Below, piece by piece: positions 26,089 through 37,059 of a DNA stretch of 64,000 nt. The stretch is from Rhabdophis nuchalis. Its lineage: Eukaryota; Chordata; Lepidosauria; Squamata; Natricidae. The stretch is from the NCBI GenBank assembly GCA_039707465.1, contig CM077647.1, positions 43,895,110 to 43,959,109 of the forward strand, written 5' to 3'. The notes below the pieces were generated by a model. It was not told where the DNA came from. It saw only the letters and a list, made by a program, of their open reading frames with translations, and made no database searches. Position 1 is the first letter of the stretch. Each line of letters starts with the position of its first letter. A program made the position numbers and the translations under genes.

Positions 26089-26113
26089 GCTATTGTATTG
26101 TATTGTATTGTAT
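26089..26113. repeat. (ATTGT)n 3' tail of CR1
   Basis: Four to five ATTGT units directly follow the CR1 terminal sequence ccaactctgct. This is the short form of the array that reaches 22 units at 30976-31085. Confidence 0.9.
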
Positions 26114-28198
26114 AATTGAATAAGTGTTAAATCACATTTATAATCAATAAGTACTTTTGTATGAATCAGATTTTTGTCATCTCTGGATAAAAAAAGGTAA
26201 AAATTCTAGAGAAATCTATCTTTCTATTGAACATGTGAGGTGAAATATTTGCAACTTATTCACAAGTGATACTTTTCAGTTATAATGAATAAATCATAGA
26301 ACATTATTAAATATTAAATATTTGAGGTCACTTTAAATGCACCTAGATAATCAAATATATTTTATAGATGTAGAAGGTGCACATAAAATGAACTGCACTT
26401 TACATAAGAATGGCAGGATATCATCTTAAAATTTTGGAAAAGTTAGGATTTTTAATATGAATTATATAAAATACAGTGATTAGATCAACTATTTTAGGCA
26501 AATGTATGCATTGAAATTCAAACATATACCTGAACTGAGTAGTTACAAAAATACTGTTAAGGAAGTGAGTTTTCGTTCCCAAGAGGGGACTCAAAGATTT
26601 AATATGCCATTGATCTAAGATACAGAAAGCTAATTGCAAATTAAAATTAATTTAAGTAAATAATACAAATTTGTTTAATGTTTTATTAGTTTACTAAGAT
26701 TTAGCAGAAATAATCTGAATTGGGAAATCAGCAGAAACTAATTTCACAAAGAAAAACATTCAAGAAAATGCCTTCAAATTAAGCATTGTAAAAAATAAAA
26801 TGTTACAGATTTCATACAAAATTGAACTTAGCCAGAATTTAGTGCCTCCTCCTAAATGAACTCCACTTAGTACATTAATGGGATCATTCTCATAATTATG
26901 CTCTATTAACAAGATTATACATATAGAATTTACAAAAATAATATCTTTCTAAATATCCTATATTTATAGGAAAACAATTCATAAGATGTGAGAGAGATAT
27001 GTGAAAATAAAAAAAAGATAAAATAGAACCAGAGTGATTTTACTTTATTTTCAAAAATTAAGAAAAATATCTTCAAGACATATTCTCCCAAATTTCCAGT
27101 CATAAATTATTAAGACTGATTAATTAAGAGTTAGTAAGAATAACATTATTTTCCTGGTTTTGCTTTTTTATTATTGGAAGTTTAGAAAACAAGGGTTAAC
27201 TTTAAGAAAAATATACAAAATAATTTATTAATTGGAACAAAAACTTAGATGTGATGAGTTAGAATTAGAAAGATACCTAAAAATATTTACAGAGAGAAGA
27301 TCCAAACATATATAAAGATATGATCTTTAGCAGGGGAAAGTAAAAGATGTAAAAAAATGTGTCAAAGAGCTGCTATAACAACATAGAACATGGAACAAGA
27401 AGGCACTACTACATATGGAACCAGAAGAACAAACAATTGATTATAGAGTAGAATTGCTTTAAAAGCTGGTTTATTTTTTTCTGAAGCTGTTAAAAACTAA
27501 ATGGGTGTAGCTCATACAAAGAAATACATAATATTAAGTATATCAAGAACAACTAGATATGATAGATATGTCCTTATAAGAACAAAAGTAATACTGATTT
27601 CCTAAGAAAGCAGTGAAAAAAAATCTTAAATCTTGTCTGTCTCAAAGAGATTCATTGTTAATCAAGATGGGATCTCAAAAACTGTGAGGACACAGTTCAA
27701 TTGACAGGTCTAGTTTGATGTATGCCATCCTAACCCATTTTTCCAGCAGAAAGAAATAAGCATAGTAGCTCTGAGAATATGTACAAATTGTAAAATGAAG
27801 TAATCTGATTCTAGGTTGTTTCTGTTTATCATTCTGAAATCTCTGAATAATTTACAAAGTTTTTCATGGTTTCTTGTTCATGAACTAATCAGGTACATAC
27901 TAATTTATTTTAAGAGCAGAAAAGTATATGGGTTCTCTTAAAAGTTAGAAGAAGCACAAGATAAATTAAAGGAATCCCCAATAAGATGTTTCATGAGGGT
28001 TCACTAAAGTGGCAATAAATTATGAATTAGAATCTTCTGCAGATAACAAAAGTCATTTTGAGACTTCTCTGGCATCTTAAAGTGGCAGAACTTACAACAT
28101 CAAAGCCTCCTGTTTCCTTGGCTTATCTTTACATATCATCTTGAGCAGGTTTTCATTCTCCTTCTTAGCGTAATCTCACAAATCAAGTACTGGAACAA

Positions 28199-28201
<3 letters not shown>

Positions 28202-28261
<60 letters not shown>
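28202..28261. repeat. (TA)n microsatellite
   Basis: About 30 uninterrupted AT dinucleotides, self-complementary. Confidence 0.97.
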
Positions 28262-28263
<2 letters not shown>

Positions 28264-29285
28264 ACACAAGGTTACAGGAGGCTTGTTTGAAATGAAACAC
28301 TAAAAATTTATTCTTTGCCTCCATGGATCCTGGTAGAGAGCGCCATAAGACTGATTGTCTGAAATCTACTGCAGGATAGGAGAAGAAGAAAAGAACTATA
28401 TTTACATCTTGATATTTACTTTGAAAGATACTCAAACATTTACAAATACTGATAAGCAAATTACATTTGAGATCAAATTGCAATAATTTGGTATATTCCC
28501 AATTCTCTTTAGGAAAATAATACTATAGTTTATATTTTGATTTCTCTTTACTGTATCATACGTCAATGAAACTCATAAAACTTTTTGATTTTTTCACACT
28601 GTGCAAATGACATATCCAAAGGGATAAATTTGTGGAAAACCCTATCCATTGGTCTCAGGTGCTAAATATATGAATGGATTAATATTACACGTTAAAAATG
28701 AGAGCAAATTAACACAATTTACATACTTTCCACATATAAATTCTTCTAATATGTTATTTACTAAGGGGAACCTGTAAAGTGACATTGTTAACTGGTCACT
28801 GAATATAAGATCACTGATGTAATACACTGTCTTTTTAGCACTATGTAAAATTATTACTGATTTACTACGACAACAACAAAAAGTGGAATTTTTGCTTATG
28901 AAGTGAATACAATCAGCTTTCATCCAATTCACAAAGTCAATCATGTTTTCTCAGTACAACTAGAGCAACATAAGATAATGCAAAGCATTATGGGAGCTTA
29001 CAAAACTTCCAGCCGAATTACACAAAGTAAATTAGCTAGCATGGCTATAATATTCAGGAGTTGAGAGACACTTAGAGTAGCTAATAGCAATTTGGATTCC
29101 TTCATTTTGATCCTCTGTATTTCTACCAAATTACATTGTGTTAAATATTAGATCATAAAGAATTTTTTAAAAAATTTACAATCATATATTTTACATATGT
29201 AATGCTTTTGGGGGAAAGAAATTAATGATTATAATGTGAATAGGATAAAATAAAATATTTTATATTAAAAGTATGTTTATTTTTA

Positions 29286-29456
<171 letters not shown>

Positions 29457-30604
29457 TTAATATTATGGTTACATATGGTTTTAATAAAAAAAATGTGCCC
29501 TTAAAATCTATCTATACATATCAACTGAGAAGGACTATGCCAGTAGCCTTCAAGAGGAAATTGCTATCTCCCAAAAACTAATTTTAGGATATAGTAGATT
29601 ATGAAACTAATTATCAGGACTGAAAATCAATGGGGTTGGGGGATCAGTGATTATGGTAACTGATGACTCACCAAGATAAATGCACCCTAGCAATATATTG
29701 CATTCTGGATTGAGAACTGTAGATAATTTACAAGACAGTATATGATATATTATCAGTGTTTCCATTATCCATAGACCAAAGAGTAAAAGATATCAGTGAA
29801 ATTATACAAAAATTAAGAAGAAATAGAAAACTCTATGAACAGCAGCATTTAGTGCAGAGCAGAACTCAAAAAGCTTTGAGTTAGTCCTATTTTATAAGGT
29901 AGTTCTTTTTCCACTGACAGTTAATGACCATACAAACCATACTGGGCAATGATTGGCTACAAACACATAAAACTGGCATTTGGTAGGAGCAAGAGATGAT
30001 TTGTTTGCCATCTCAGTAGCATTTCAGACTTCTTGTTCCTCCCCAGTTCAGCTTTCTAAATTCGCCTCCTTCCCAGAAAAATATGAAGTTTTCTGAATTT
30101 TGGCTTTTTTGGGATGGGGGAAGCAAGTTCATGGTCTTGTCATCAGCCACTGACTGACTCATCACCTTCTTTGCCTCCATGGATCAGAAGTCCAGTTCCT
30201 CCCTCCCCCCCCCCCCCTTTTCCCATTCAGGTGGACGGGAAAAAGAATATGAAGTAGAATGAATTCTACATTATAGAAGCAGGAGGAGACACATAATTCA
30301 TTGTTACTCTGAATCAGAATGGCCATAGCAATGTGTAGCAAATGCCCATGCTGTATATTATGTTAACAAGGTATATATAAAATTCCCACACAAGTCCTGT
30401 GCCTGTGAGTAGCACTGCTAATAATAGAATGAAATAAGATTTGGTGAGTCTACAATAAACTACCCAGTACAAGTTGCTACAGAAGACAGGACACTATCTA
30501 GGTCTCATTTGACAAGGATCTTCACCTGATGAAAAAGAAGGTAGATCGAAGTGAAGATACTGTACAGGAAAACAGGAAACAGATAAATCAAGAGCTGCTG
30601 CAGG

Positions 30605-30705
30605 TAGTAGTATAGCAGTATAGCCTTTATTGTCATTGTACATCATGTATATAATGAAATTGGTTGAATTGGTAAAAGACAGTAAACAATATCTCAGTTC
30701 TAGTG
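30605..30705 (-). mobile_element. Possible LINE 3' end
   Basis: The sequence tatagcctttattgtcattg followed by tacatcatgtatataatgaa resembles a 3' terminal motif common in LINE-derived repeats of fish and reptiles. The family is not resolved. Confidence 0.35.
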
Positions 30706-30975
30706 AGGGAAGAGGTGTGAGAAACATACTCAAGATTTTCCCATCCCATCTATTGAGACTGTATGGCATTAGAGAGGGTAATAGAAAATCTTGACAGAAT
30801 ATTTTAAGATTGTTAAAGAATCTTAAGATTCTTGAATTATATTCTACAATAATGAGGTTGAGATTCAGTAGCCTTTGCAATATCTGTTACTTTACTTGGT
30901 CTACCTTATAGGACTGACAACTTTCTCTGCTAACAGGTATGTGAAAGAAGTCACTGTATAGATGGCCCAGATCTC

Positions 30976-31085
30976 AATACAATACAATACAATACAATAC
31001 AATACAATACAATACAATACAATACAATACAATACAATACAATACAATACAATACAATACAATACAATACAATACAATACAATAC
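30976..31085. repeat. (AATAC)22 microsatellite seeded by a CR1 3' end
   Basis: Twenty-two perfect AATAC units end exactly where the minus-strand CR1 3' terminus begins (aatagcagagttggaaggga). AATAC is a rotation of the complement of ATTGT, so this is an expanded LINE tail. Confidence 0.97.
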
Positions 31086-31241
31086 AATAGCAGAGTTGGA
31101 AGGGACCTTGGAGGTCTAGTCCAATCCCCTGCCTAGGCAGAAAGCTCTATACCATTTCAGACAAATGGCTATCCAACATCTTCTTAAAGACTTCCAGTGT
31201 TGGGGCTTTCACAACTTCTGGAGGCAAGCTGTTCCAGTGAG
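31086..31241 (-). mobile_element. CR1 LINE 3' end fragment
   Basis: The plus strand reads agcagagttggaagggacct through ttctggaggcaagctgttcc, the complement of the last 150 bp of CR1. It is cut off just before the hAT element at 31256. Confidence 0.88.
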
Positions 31242-31419
31242 ATTGAATTATAAAGCAGGGGTCCCCAACCCTTGGTCTGCGGACCGGTGCCAGTCCGCAG
31301 CTTCATAGGAACCGGGCCGCAGGGCCGGAGAGGAGGAGGAGGGAGCAGCCCCCTGGGCAGAGGATGGCTGAGCGCGCCTCCACCAGCTCCTTCCAATGGC
31401 CACCGCGGCACACTTTCCG

Positions 31420-31690
31420 GGGTTACCCGGAGGGGCTGGCATGTTGGCTTGGGAGGTTATCCCACAGCAAGCGAGCGGGCAGGAGGAGGACCCGAGCTGC
31501 GGCTACCTTAAGCGCCATCCGGGCGCCGCATACCCACCTCCCTTCCAGCCCTTTGTGGCGCCCGGACGGCCTCGGTGATGCTTAAGGTAGCCGCAGCTCG
31601 GGTCCTCCACCCGCCCGCCTGCTCGCTGCAGGATAACCTCCCTAGCCGACATGCCGGCCCCTCTGCTGCTTCCCGGGAGGGAGGGAGAGA
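31420..31690. repeat. GC-rich imperfect inverted repeat inside hAT element
   Basis: The left arm contains gggaggttatcccacagcaa, then gaggacccgagctgcggcta. The right arm, reverse-complemented, contains gggaggttatcctgcagcga, then gaggacccgagctgcggcta. The arms are roughly 110 bp each. The region is CpG-rich compared with the rest of the window. Confidence 0.85.
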
Positions 31691-31794
31691 ATGACAGACA
31701 CACAGAGAGAGAGACTTAGAGAGACAGAAATAGAGAGAGGGAATCAGACACACACACACACAGAGTGACAGAGATGGGTGGAGGGAGGAGAGGG

Positions 31795-31796
<2 letters not shown>

Positions 31797-31877
<81 letters not shown>
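31797..31877. repeat. (ATAG)n microsatellite
   Basis: About 20 ATAG units, followed by an impure GA/GGAA purine tract to about 32028. Confidence 0.96.
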
Positions 31878-32310
31878 GGGAGAGAGAGAAACAGAGAAAG
31901 AAAAAGAAAGAAAAATAGAAAAAGAAAGATGAATGGAGCGTGGGAGGGAGGAATTGAAGGAAAGAAGGGGGAGGGAGGAGGAAGGGAGGGGTGAAAGAAG
32001 GAAGGAAGGAAAGAAAGGAAGGAAAGAAAGACCTTATGACCACAATTGAGCCCAAAATTTTGGTTGCTAAGCAAGACCGTTAAGTGAGTTTCACCACGTT
32101 TTCCAAGTTCGCGCCATTGGAGGCCCTAGAGGGCCAAGTGAGCTGACTTCCTCCCCCCGCGTGCGCATGCGCCGCCTGTTTCCCCTCCCCCCTCCTCCTC
32201 TAGGACAGCCAGTCCGCAGAATTTTCTTTAAAATGAAACCGGTCCCTGGTGCAAAAAAGGTTGGGGACCCCAGTTATAAAGGGTGGAACTAAATCTAGCA
32301 TTTTTATGGC

Positions 32311-32676
32311 AATAAAGGTAAATGTTCCCTTCGCAAATACTGTATATGCTAATTGTTCCCAACTCTAGGTGGTAGTGCTCATTGTCGTTTCAAAGCTGAA
32401 GAGTCAGCGCTGTCTGAAGACATCTCTGTGGTCATGTGGCTGGCATGACTAAACACCAAAGGCACATAGAACACTGTTATTTTCCCACCAAAGGTGTTTC
32501 CTATTTTTCTATTTGCATTTTTAAATGCTTTTGAACTACTTGGTTGTCAGAAGCTGAGACAAGTAGTGGACGCTCACTCCATTACACAGAGCTAGGGATT
32601 CAAACTGCTGAACTGCCGACCTTCTGATCAATAAGCTTAGCCACTTAGCATCTTAGCCACTGAGCCGCCACATCCC
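32311..32676 (-). mobile_element. tRNA-derived SINE with Bov-B-like 3' end (Sauria-like)
   Basis: On the minus strand the head reads gcggctcagtggctaagatg, an A-box-like segment, followed by cagtttgaatccctagc, a B-box-like segment (complement at about 32596-32606). The body includes ggtggtagtgctcat and tggctggcatgacta motifs. The 3' end, cctagagttgggaacaatta, resembles the tail of Bov-B LINEs and finishes in ACCTTTATT. The element is about 365 bp and diverged. Confidence 0.75.
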
Positions 32677-33097
32677 TTCTATTTTATGGCAATAGAGGAT
32701 GCCTAAACAGGCTATACTTTTTCTTCAGAAATGCTTCTGCAGTCTTTTCCAGTTAACTCCAATTGTCCTTCTCAGGGAAAATTTGCATTTCTTTTTCAGT
32801 CAAATTGGATTTTTCAGGAATATTGGCAACTACTGTGTCTCATGATTTATGTAGATAGAAACTACCTAAATTCTGTATTTTTAAAATATTATTGACCAAA
32901 CTAGGGCTTAGAAGGTCTATCACAATTTTTCTGCAAAAGACTGTACCCGGACATACTCGCACATAGAAAGTAATTTATTGCAAACTGTCAAGATTTCCTG
33001 CGCATTTTTGCAGGACTAATAAAACAGTTTATCCTGTAAGTGAATATTTATCATTTCAAATGTTCAGATGATCCTTTCTAATGTTAAATTTTATATA

Positions 33098-33315
33098 AAA
33101 ACTAGCTATACCCAGCCACGTGTTGCTGTGGCCCAGTCTGGTTAAATGGCCAACCAATCTGTGTGTAGATCTACACCTGCACACATACACACAACCATCA
33201 TATAAGGCCCAACCTACCTACCTACTGTATTTCTCCCTCTCTATCTATCTATCCCTCTACCTACCTACCTACTGTATTTCTTTCTTTCTCCCTCTACCTA
33301 TCTACCTACTGTGTT

Positions 33316-33375
<60 letters not shown>

Positions 33376-33377
33376 TG

Positions 33378-33409
<32 letters not shown>

Positions 33410-33480
33410 CACCTACCTACCTACCTACCTACCTACCTACCTACCTACCTACCTACCTTATTTCTCCCTCTCTATCTATC
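33098..33480 (+). mobile_element. Unclassified element end plus compound tetranucleotide arrays
   Basis: Starts actagctatacccagccacg, then tgttgctgtggcccagtctg and ttaaatggccaaccaa. The same sequence, inverted, ends the larger unit at 40770-40835. It runs directly into CTAC, TTTC (33311-33376), ATCT (33379-33409) and CTAC (33411-33458) arrays. The family is unknown to me; a Helitron-like or other non-autonomous transposon is possible. Confidence 0.55.
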
Positions 33481-34062
33481 CCTTGGGGGGTCATATAGTC
33501 CAATTCCCTGCCTAAGCAGGAAGCCCTATACCCATGATGGCGAACCTATGGCACGGGTGCCACAGGTGGCACACGGAATCATTTCTTAGGCCACGCGAGG
33601 CATTGCCCTGTCAGCTTCAGTGTGTATGTGTGCCCTGGCCAGCTGATTTAGGCCTTCTTTTGAGGCTGTTTTATGCCCTCTGGAGGTGGGGGAAGGCTGT
33701 TTTCACCCTCCCCAGGCTCCTATAAAGCCTCTGGAGCCTGGGGGTGAGGTAAAAAGCATGCCAAATGCAGGGGATCATGCACATAGCATTATGGATGTGG
33801 CATACCTGTGCACATCACACCTGCACTCCCCCTGCTTTTGGCACGCGAGACAAAAAAGGTTAGCCATCACTGCCGTAAACCATTTCAGACAAATGGCTAT
33901 CCAATATCCTCTTAAAGACTTCCAGTGTTGGGGCATTCACAACTTCTGGAGGCAAGCTGTTCCACTGATTAATTGTTCTAACTGTCAGGAAATTTCCCCT
34001 CAGTTCTAAGTTGCTTCTCTCCTTGATTAGTTTCCACCCATTGCTTCTTGTTCTGCCCTCAG
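33481..34062 (-). mobile_element. CR1 3' end split by a hAT MITE
   Basis: 33481-33531 (ccttggggggtcatatagtc) and 33873-34062 (aaaccatttcagacaaatgg onward) are the two parts of one minus-strand CR1 3' end. The break is at 'ccctata / ccatttcag' and is filled by the MITE at 33532-33872. Confidence 0.88.
33532..33872. mobile_element. hAT-type MITE, 341 bp
   Basis: The ends CCATGATGGCGAACCTATGG and ...AAAAAAGGTTAGCCATCACTG are the same as in the element at 17858-18919. The flanking 8-mers CCCTATAC (33524-33531) and CCGTAAAC (33873-33880) agree at six positions, consistent with a decayed duplication. This copy shows the uninterrupted internal sequence of the family. Confidence 0.88.
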
Positions 34063-34836
34063 GTGCTTTGGAGAGTTGGAAGGGACCTTGGAGGTCATCT
34101 AGTCTAACCCCGCTGCTCAAGCAGGAGACCCTATACTGTGTCAGACAAATGGTTTTCCAGTCTCTTCTTAAAAACACATCCAGTGTTGGGGCATCCATAA
34201 CTTATGGTGGCCTGCTGTTCCACTGATTAATAGTTCTCACTGCCAGGAAATTTCCCCTCAGTTCTAAGTTGCTTCTCTCCTGGATTAGTTTCCACCCATT
34301 GCTTCTTGTTTTGCCATCAGGTGCTTTGGAGAGTTGGAAGGGACCTTGGAGGTAATCTAGTCCAACACCGCTGCTCAAGCAGGAGACCCTATACTGTGTC
34401 AGATAAATGGTTTTCCAGTCTCTTCTTAAAAACACATCCAGTGTTGGGGCATCCATAACTTATGGTGGCCTGCTGTTCCACTGGTTAATTGTTCTAGCTG
34501 TCAGGAAATTTCCCCTCAGTTCTAGGTTGCTTCTCTCCTGGATTAGTTTCCACCCATTGCTTCTTGTTCTGCCATCAGGTGCTTTGGAGAGTTGGAAGGG
34601 ACCTTGGAGGTCATCTAGTCCAACCCTGCTGCTCAAGCAGGAGACCCTATATCGTGTCAGACAAATGGTTTTCCAGTCTCTTCTTAAAAACACATCCAGT
34701 GTTGGGGCATCCATAACTTATGGTGGCCTGCTGTTCCACTGTTTAATTGTTCTAACTGTCAGGAAATTTCCCCTCAGTTCTAGGTTGCTTCCCTCCTTGA
34801 TTAGTTTCCACCCATTGCTTCTGAACAGGCACAGTA
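34063..34836 (-). repeat. Tandem array of three 258-bp CR1-derived units
   Basis: Head-to-tail units start at 34063, 34321 and 34579, a constant 258-bp period. Each runs from gtgctttggagagttggaag to the next gtgctttgg. Units 1 and 2 differ at roughly ten positions. Each is a minus-strand CR1 3' segment of a subfamily differing from the neighbouring CR1 at 33873-34062 (for example tggttttccagtctcttctt instead of tggctatccaatatcctctt). Reading frames beginning MDAPTLDVFLRRDWKTI recur at the same period. The third unit runs into an L2 piece at about 34822. Confidence 0.93.
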
Positions 34837-35865
34837 AAAAAAGGAAATACAAAAGTTAAAATAACAAATTAATATATATTAAATAATTTGGCCCATTATT
34901 ATAAAACCCAATACTAAAACCCAATTAAAAAGGCTATGACACGCTGGCTGCATGAAATGGATGTGTCTTGAGGGCCCGACGGAAGAGACGTAGGTCTGAG
35001 ATCGTACGTAATTCAGGGGGTAGGTCATTCCAGAGGGCAGGAGCTGCCACAGAGAAGGCTCTCCCCCTGGGGGTCACCAGCTGACATTGTCTGGCCGACG
35101 GCACCCTGAGGAGGCCCTCTCTGTGGGAGCAAACTGGTCGATGGGAGGTATTTGGCAGCAGGAGGCGGTCTTGCAGATAACCAGGTCCCTTGTCATGGAG
35201 CGCTTTAAAGGTGGTCACTAGTATCTTGAAGGGCACCCAGAAAGCCACAGGCAGCCAGTGCACCTCACGCAGGAGAGGTGTCACATGGGAGCATCTAGAT
35301 GCTCCCAAAATCTCAGGCGCTGCTGCATTCTGAACTAACTGGAGCCTCAGGGTTCATCTCAAGGGAAGCCCCATGTAGAGAGCGTTACAGTAGTCCAGGC
35401 AGGAGGTGATGAGAGCTTGAGTGAAAGTGCGTAAGGGGTCACGATCCAGAAAGGGACGCAACTGGCGTATCAGGCAAACCTGATAGAAAGCCCCCCTGGC
35501 CACAGCCATCATGTGATCTTCTAGAGACAGCCGAGAGTCCAGGAGGATGCCCAAGATGCGAGCCCTCTCTGTGGGGGCCAATGACTCACCCCCAATAGCC
35601 AGAGATGGCACCAACTGGCTATACCGTGACGCCCGAAGACACAGCCACTCGGTCTTGGATGGGTTGAGTCGAAGCCTGCTCCTCCCAATCAAGACTCACA
35701 CGGCCTCCAGACACCGGGACATCATTTCCACGGCATCGTTGGGGTGGTCCGGGGTAGATATTACAGCTGAGTATCTTCAGCATACTAATGGAACTCTACC
35801 CCAAAGCCACGGATCATCTCACCCAATGGCTTTACATAGATGTTGAACAGGAGGGGCTTTGTACA
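34822..35865 (-). mobile_element. L2-clade LINE fragment A (RT C-terminal part and tail)
   Basis: The minus strand encodes, from right to left, GRSRLRLNPSKTEWLCLR, then RILGILLDSRLSLEDHMMA, DYCNALYMGLPL, LREVHWLPVAF, RSHREGLLRVPS and ALWNDLPPELRT. The 3' UTR is cut just before its hairpin. Its 5' boundary at about 35865 abuts another L2 piece that repeats part of the same RT segment. Confidence 0.88.
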
Positions 35866-37050
35866 GAGATGGAACTAACTGGCTATGTCGCGGCGCTGGA
35901 AACCACAGCCACTCGGTCTTGGACAGATTGAGTCGGAGTCCGTTCTTCCCCATCCAGACCCGCATGGCCTCCAAACACTGGGACATCACATCGGCGGCAT
36001 CGTTGGGGTGGTTAGGGGTAGAGATGTACAGCTGGGTGTCATCAGCATACAGATGGAATTCTACCCCAAAACCATGGCTGATCTTGCCCAGCGGCTTCAT
36101 GTAGATGTTAAACAGGAGGGGCAAGAGGACCGACCCCTGAGGCACCCCATAAATAAGGGGCCTCGATGTCGACCTCTGCCCCCCCGCCACCACAAACTGC
36201 GACCGGTCGGAGAGGTAGGAGAACCACCGTAATACTGTGCCTCCCAACCCCAACCCCCCCAACCGGTGTAGTAGGATACCATGGTCGATGGTATCTAAAG
36301 CCGCTGAGAGGTCTAGTAGGACCAGGATAGAGGAGCAACCCCTATCCCGGGCCCTCCAGGGATCATCCACCAACGCGACCAATGCCATCTCTGTGCTGTA
36401 CCCAGGTTGGAAGCCGGACTGGCACAAGTCTAGATAGGCAGTTTCCTCCAGGTGCTGGGGGAACTATCGTGCCACCACACTCTCAACAACCTTCGTCACA
36501 AAGCGAAGGTTGGAGACCGGATGATAATTAGATAAAACATCTGGGTCCAGGGAGGGCTTCCTGAGGAGGGGTCTCACCACTGCCTCTTTCAAGACGGTTG
36601 GCACAAACCCCTCACTCAGAGAAGTGGAGCCAGCCTCGTGTCACCTCCTGGGAGGCCAGTACAAATAAACATGTGGTGGCATTCAGCTGCCGCAGTATCC
36701 TGTCCATGCCCTCGGGAGTCATGGGGTCAAACTCAGCCCAAATAATGGTCTCAAGACCTGTCTCTGTCATCTCGTCTGGACTAACCCAATTGGAGGCTAA
36801 CTCGTCCCGAATCTGAGCAATACCTGCCCCTCCCACTCACATTACTGATGGAATAACCCTCTTTTGGACAGACCTTCACCCCCTCCCCAGTTCTGGACAC
36901 TACACCCTCCCCACCAAGGCCCCTAGCCAGCCTAAAAACAATCCCCGGTGGGTTTTCCCCCACACCCACCACCCTAGTTCTGATTTGACCCTCCCCCTCC
37001 CTTGGACCCCTTAAGACATACATTAAAAATTTAGCTTAAAAAACCCCTCA
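35866..37050 (-). mobile_element. L2-clade LINE fragment B (RT core)
   Basis: The minus strand encodes QSGFQPGYSTEMALVALVDD, then SILVLLDLSAALDTIDHGIL, GVPQGSVLLPLLFNIYMKPL, the catalytic motif FHLYADDTQLYIS and GLRLNLSKTEWLW. Upstream (36600-36836) lies the pre-RT segment with TPEGMDRILRQLNA and [11 protein letters not shown], separated by frameshifts. The YADDTQLY form and the DTIDH motif place it in the L2 clade rather than CR1. It is inactive. Confidence 0.9.
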
Positions 37051-37059
37051 ACTTCCCCT

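Larger units (their letters stand above)
23570..26113 (+). mobile_element. CR1 LINE, 5'-truncated, about 2.5 kb, nearly intact ORF2
   Basis: This is the best-preserved mobile element in the window. It covers the endonuclease C-terminal part (MGDFNYSDINLETN, ILDLILTNREEM, ASDHEILEF), the whole reverse transcriptase, the ORF2 tail and the 3' UTR. RT landmarks are PGPDGLHPRVLKELADEISE, NYRPISLTSIPGKILEKII, YLDFSKAFDKVDH, GVPQGSVLGPVLFN and catalytic FADDTKL. One frame runs from 23614 to about 26030, broken by two point stops: TGA at 24046-24048 (Trp in a sister copy at 37.5 kb) and TGA at 25804-25806 (Cys in sister copies). The 3' end is (ATTGT)n. A young but inactive copy is inferred. Confidence 0.95.
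31256..32273. mobile_element. Composite hAT element, 1018 bp, TSD TTATAAAG
   Basis: The ends CAGGGGTCCCCAACCC and ...GGTTGGGGACCCCAG are inverted repeats flanked by identical 8-bp copies of TTATAAAG (31248-31255 and 32274-32281). Subterminal ggaccggtgccagtccgcag and its counterpart aaccggtccctgg strengthen this. Inside are a GC-rich imperfect inverted repeat (about 31420-31690), a (ATAG)n array, a purine tract and a scrap of the 48895 MITE family (32028-32096). No transposase frame was found; the frames of 60-188 codons here are repeat or GC artefacts. Confidence 0.9.

Noticed and set aside
31270..31660. CpG-rich region as a possible promoter or CpG island
   Set aside because: It lies wholly inside a hAT element with intact TSDs, so its composition is explained by the transposon.
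31508..32074. 188-codon minus frame rich in Leu-Ser-Ile-Tyr
   Set aside because: It crosses the ATAG array, purine tract and hAT interior, so it is a repeat artefact.
33120..33589. Frames with Phe-Leu-Ser and Tyr-Leu-Pro-Thr repeats
   Set aside because: Translations of CTTT, ATCT and CTAC arrays.
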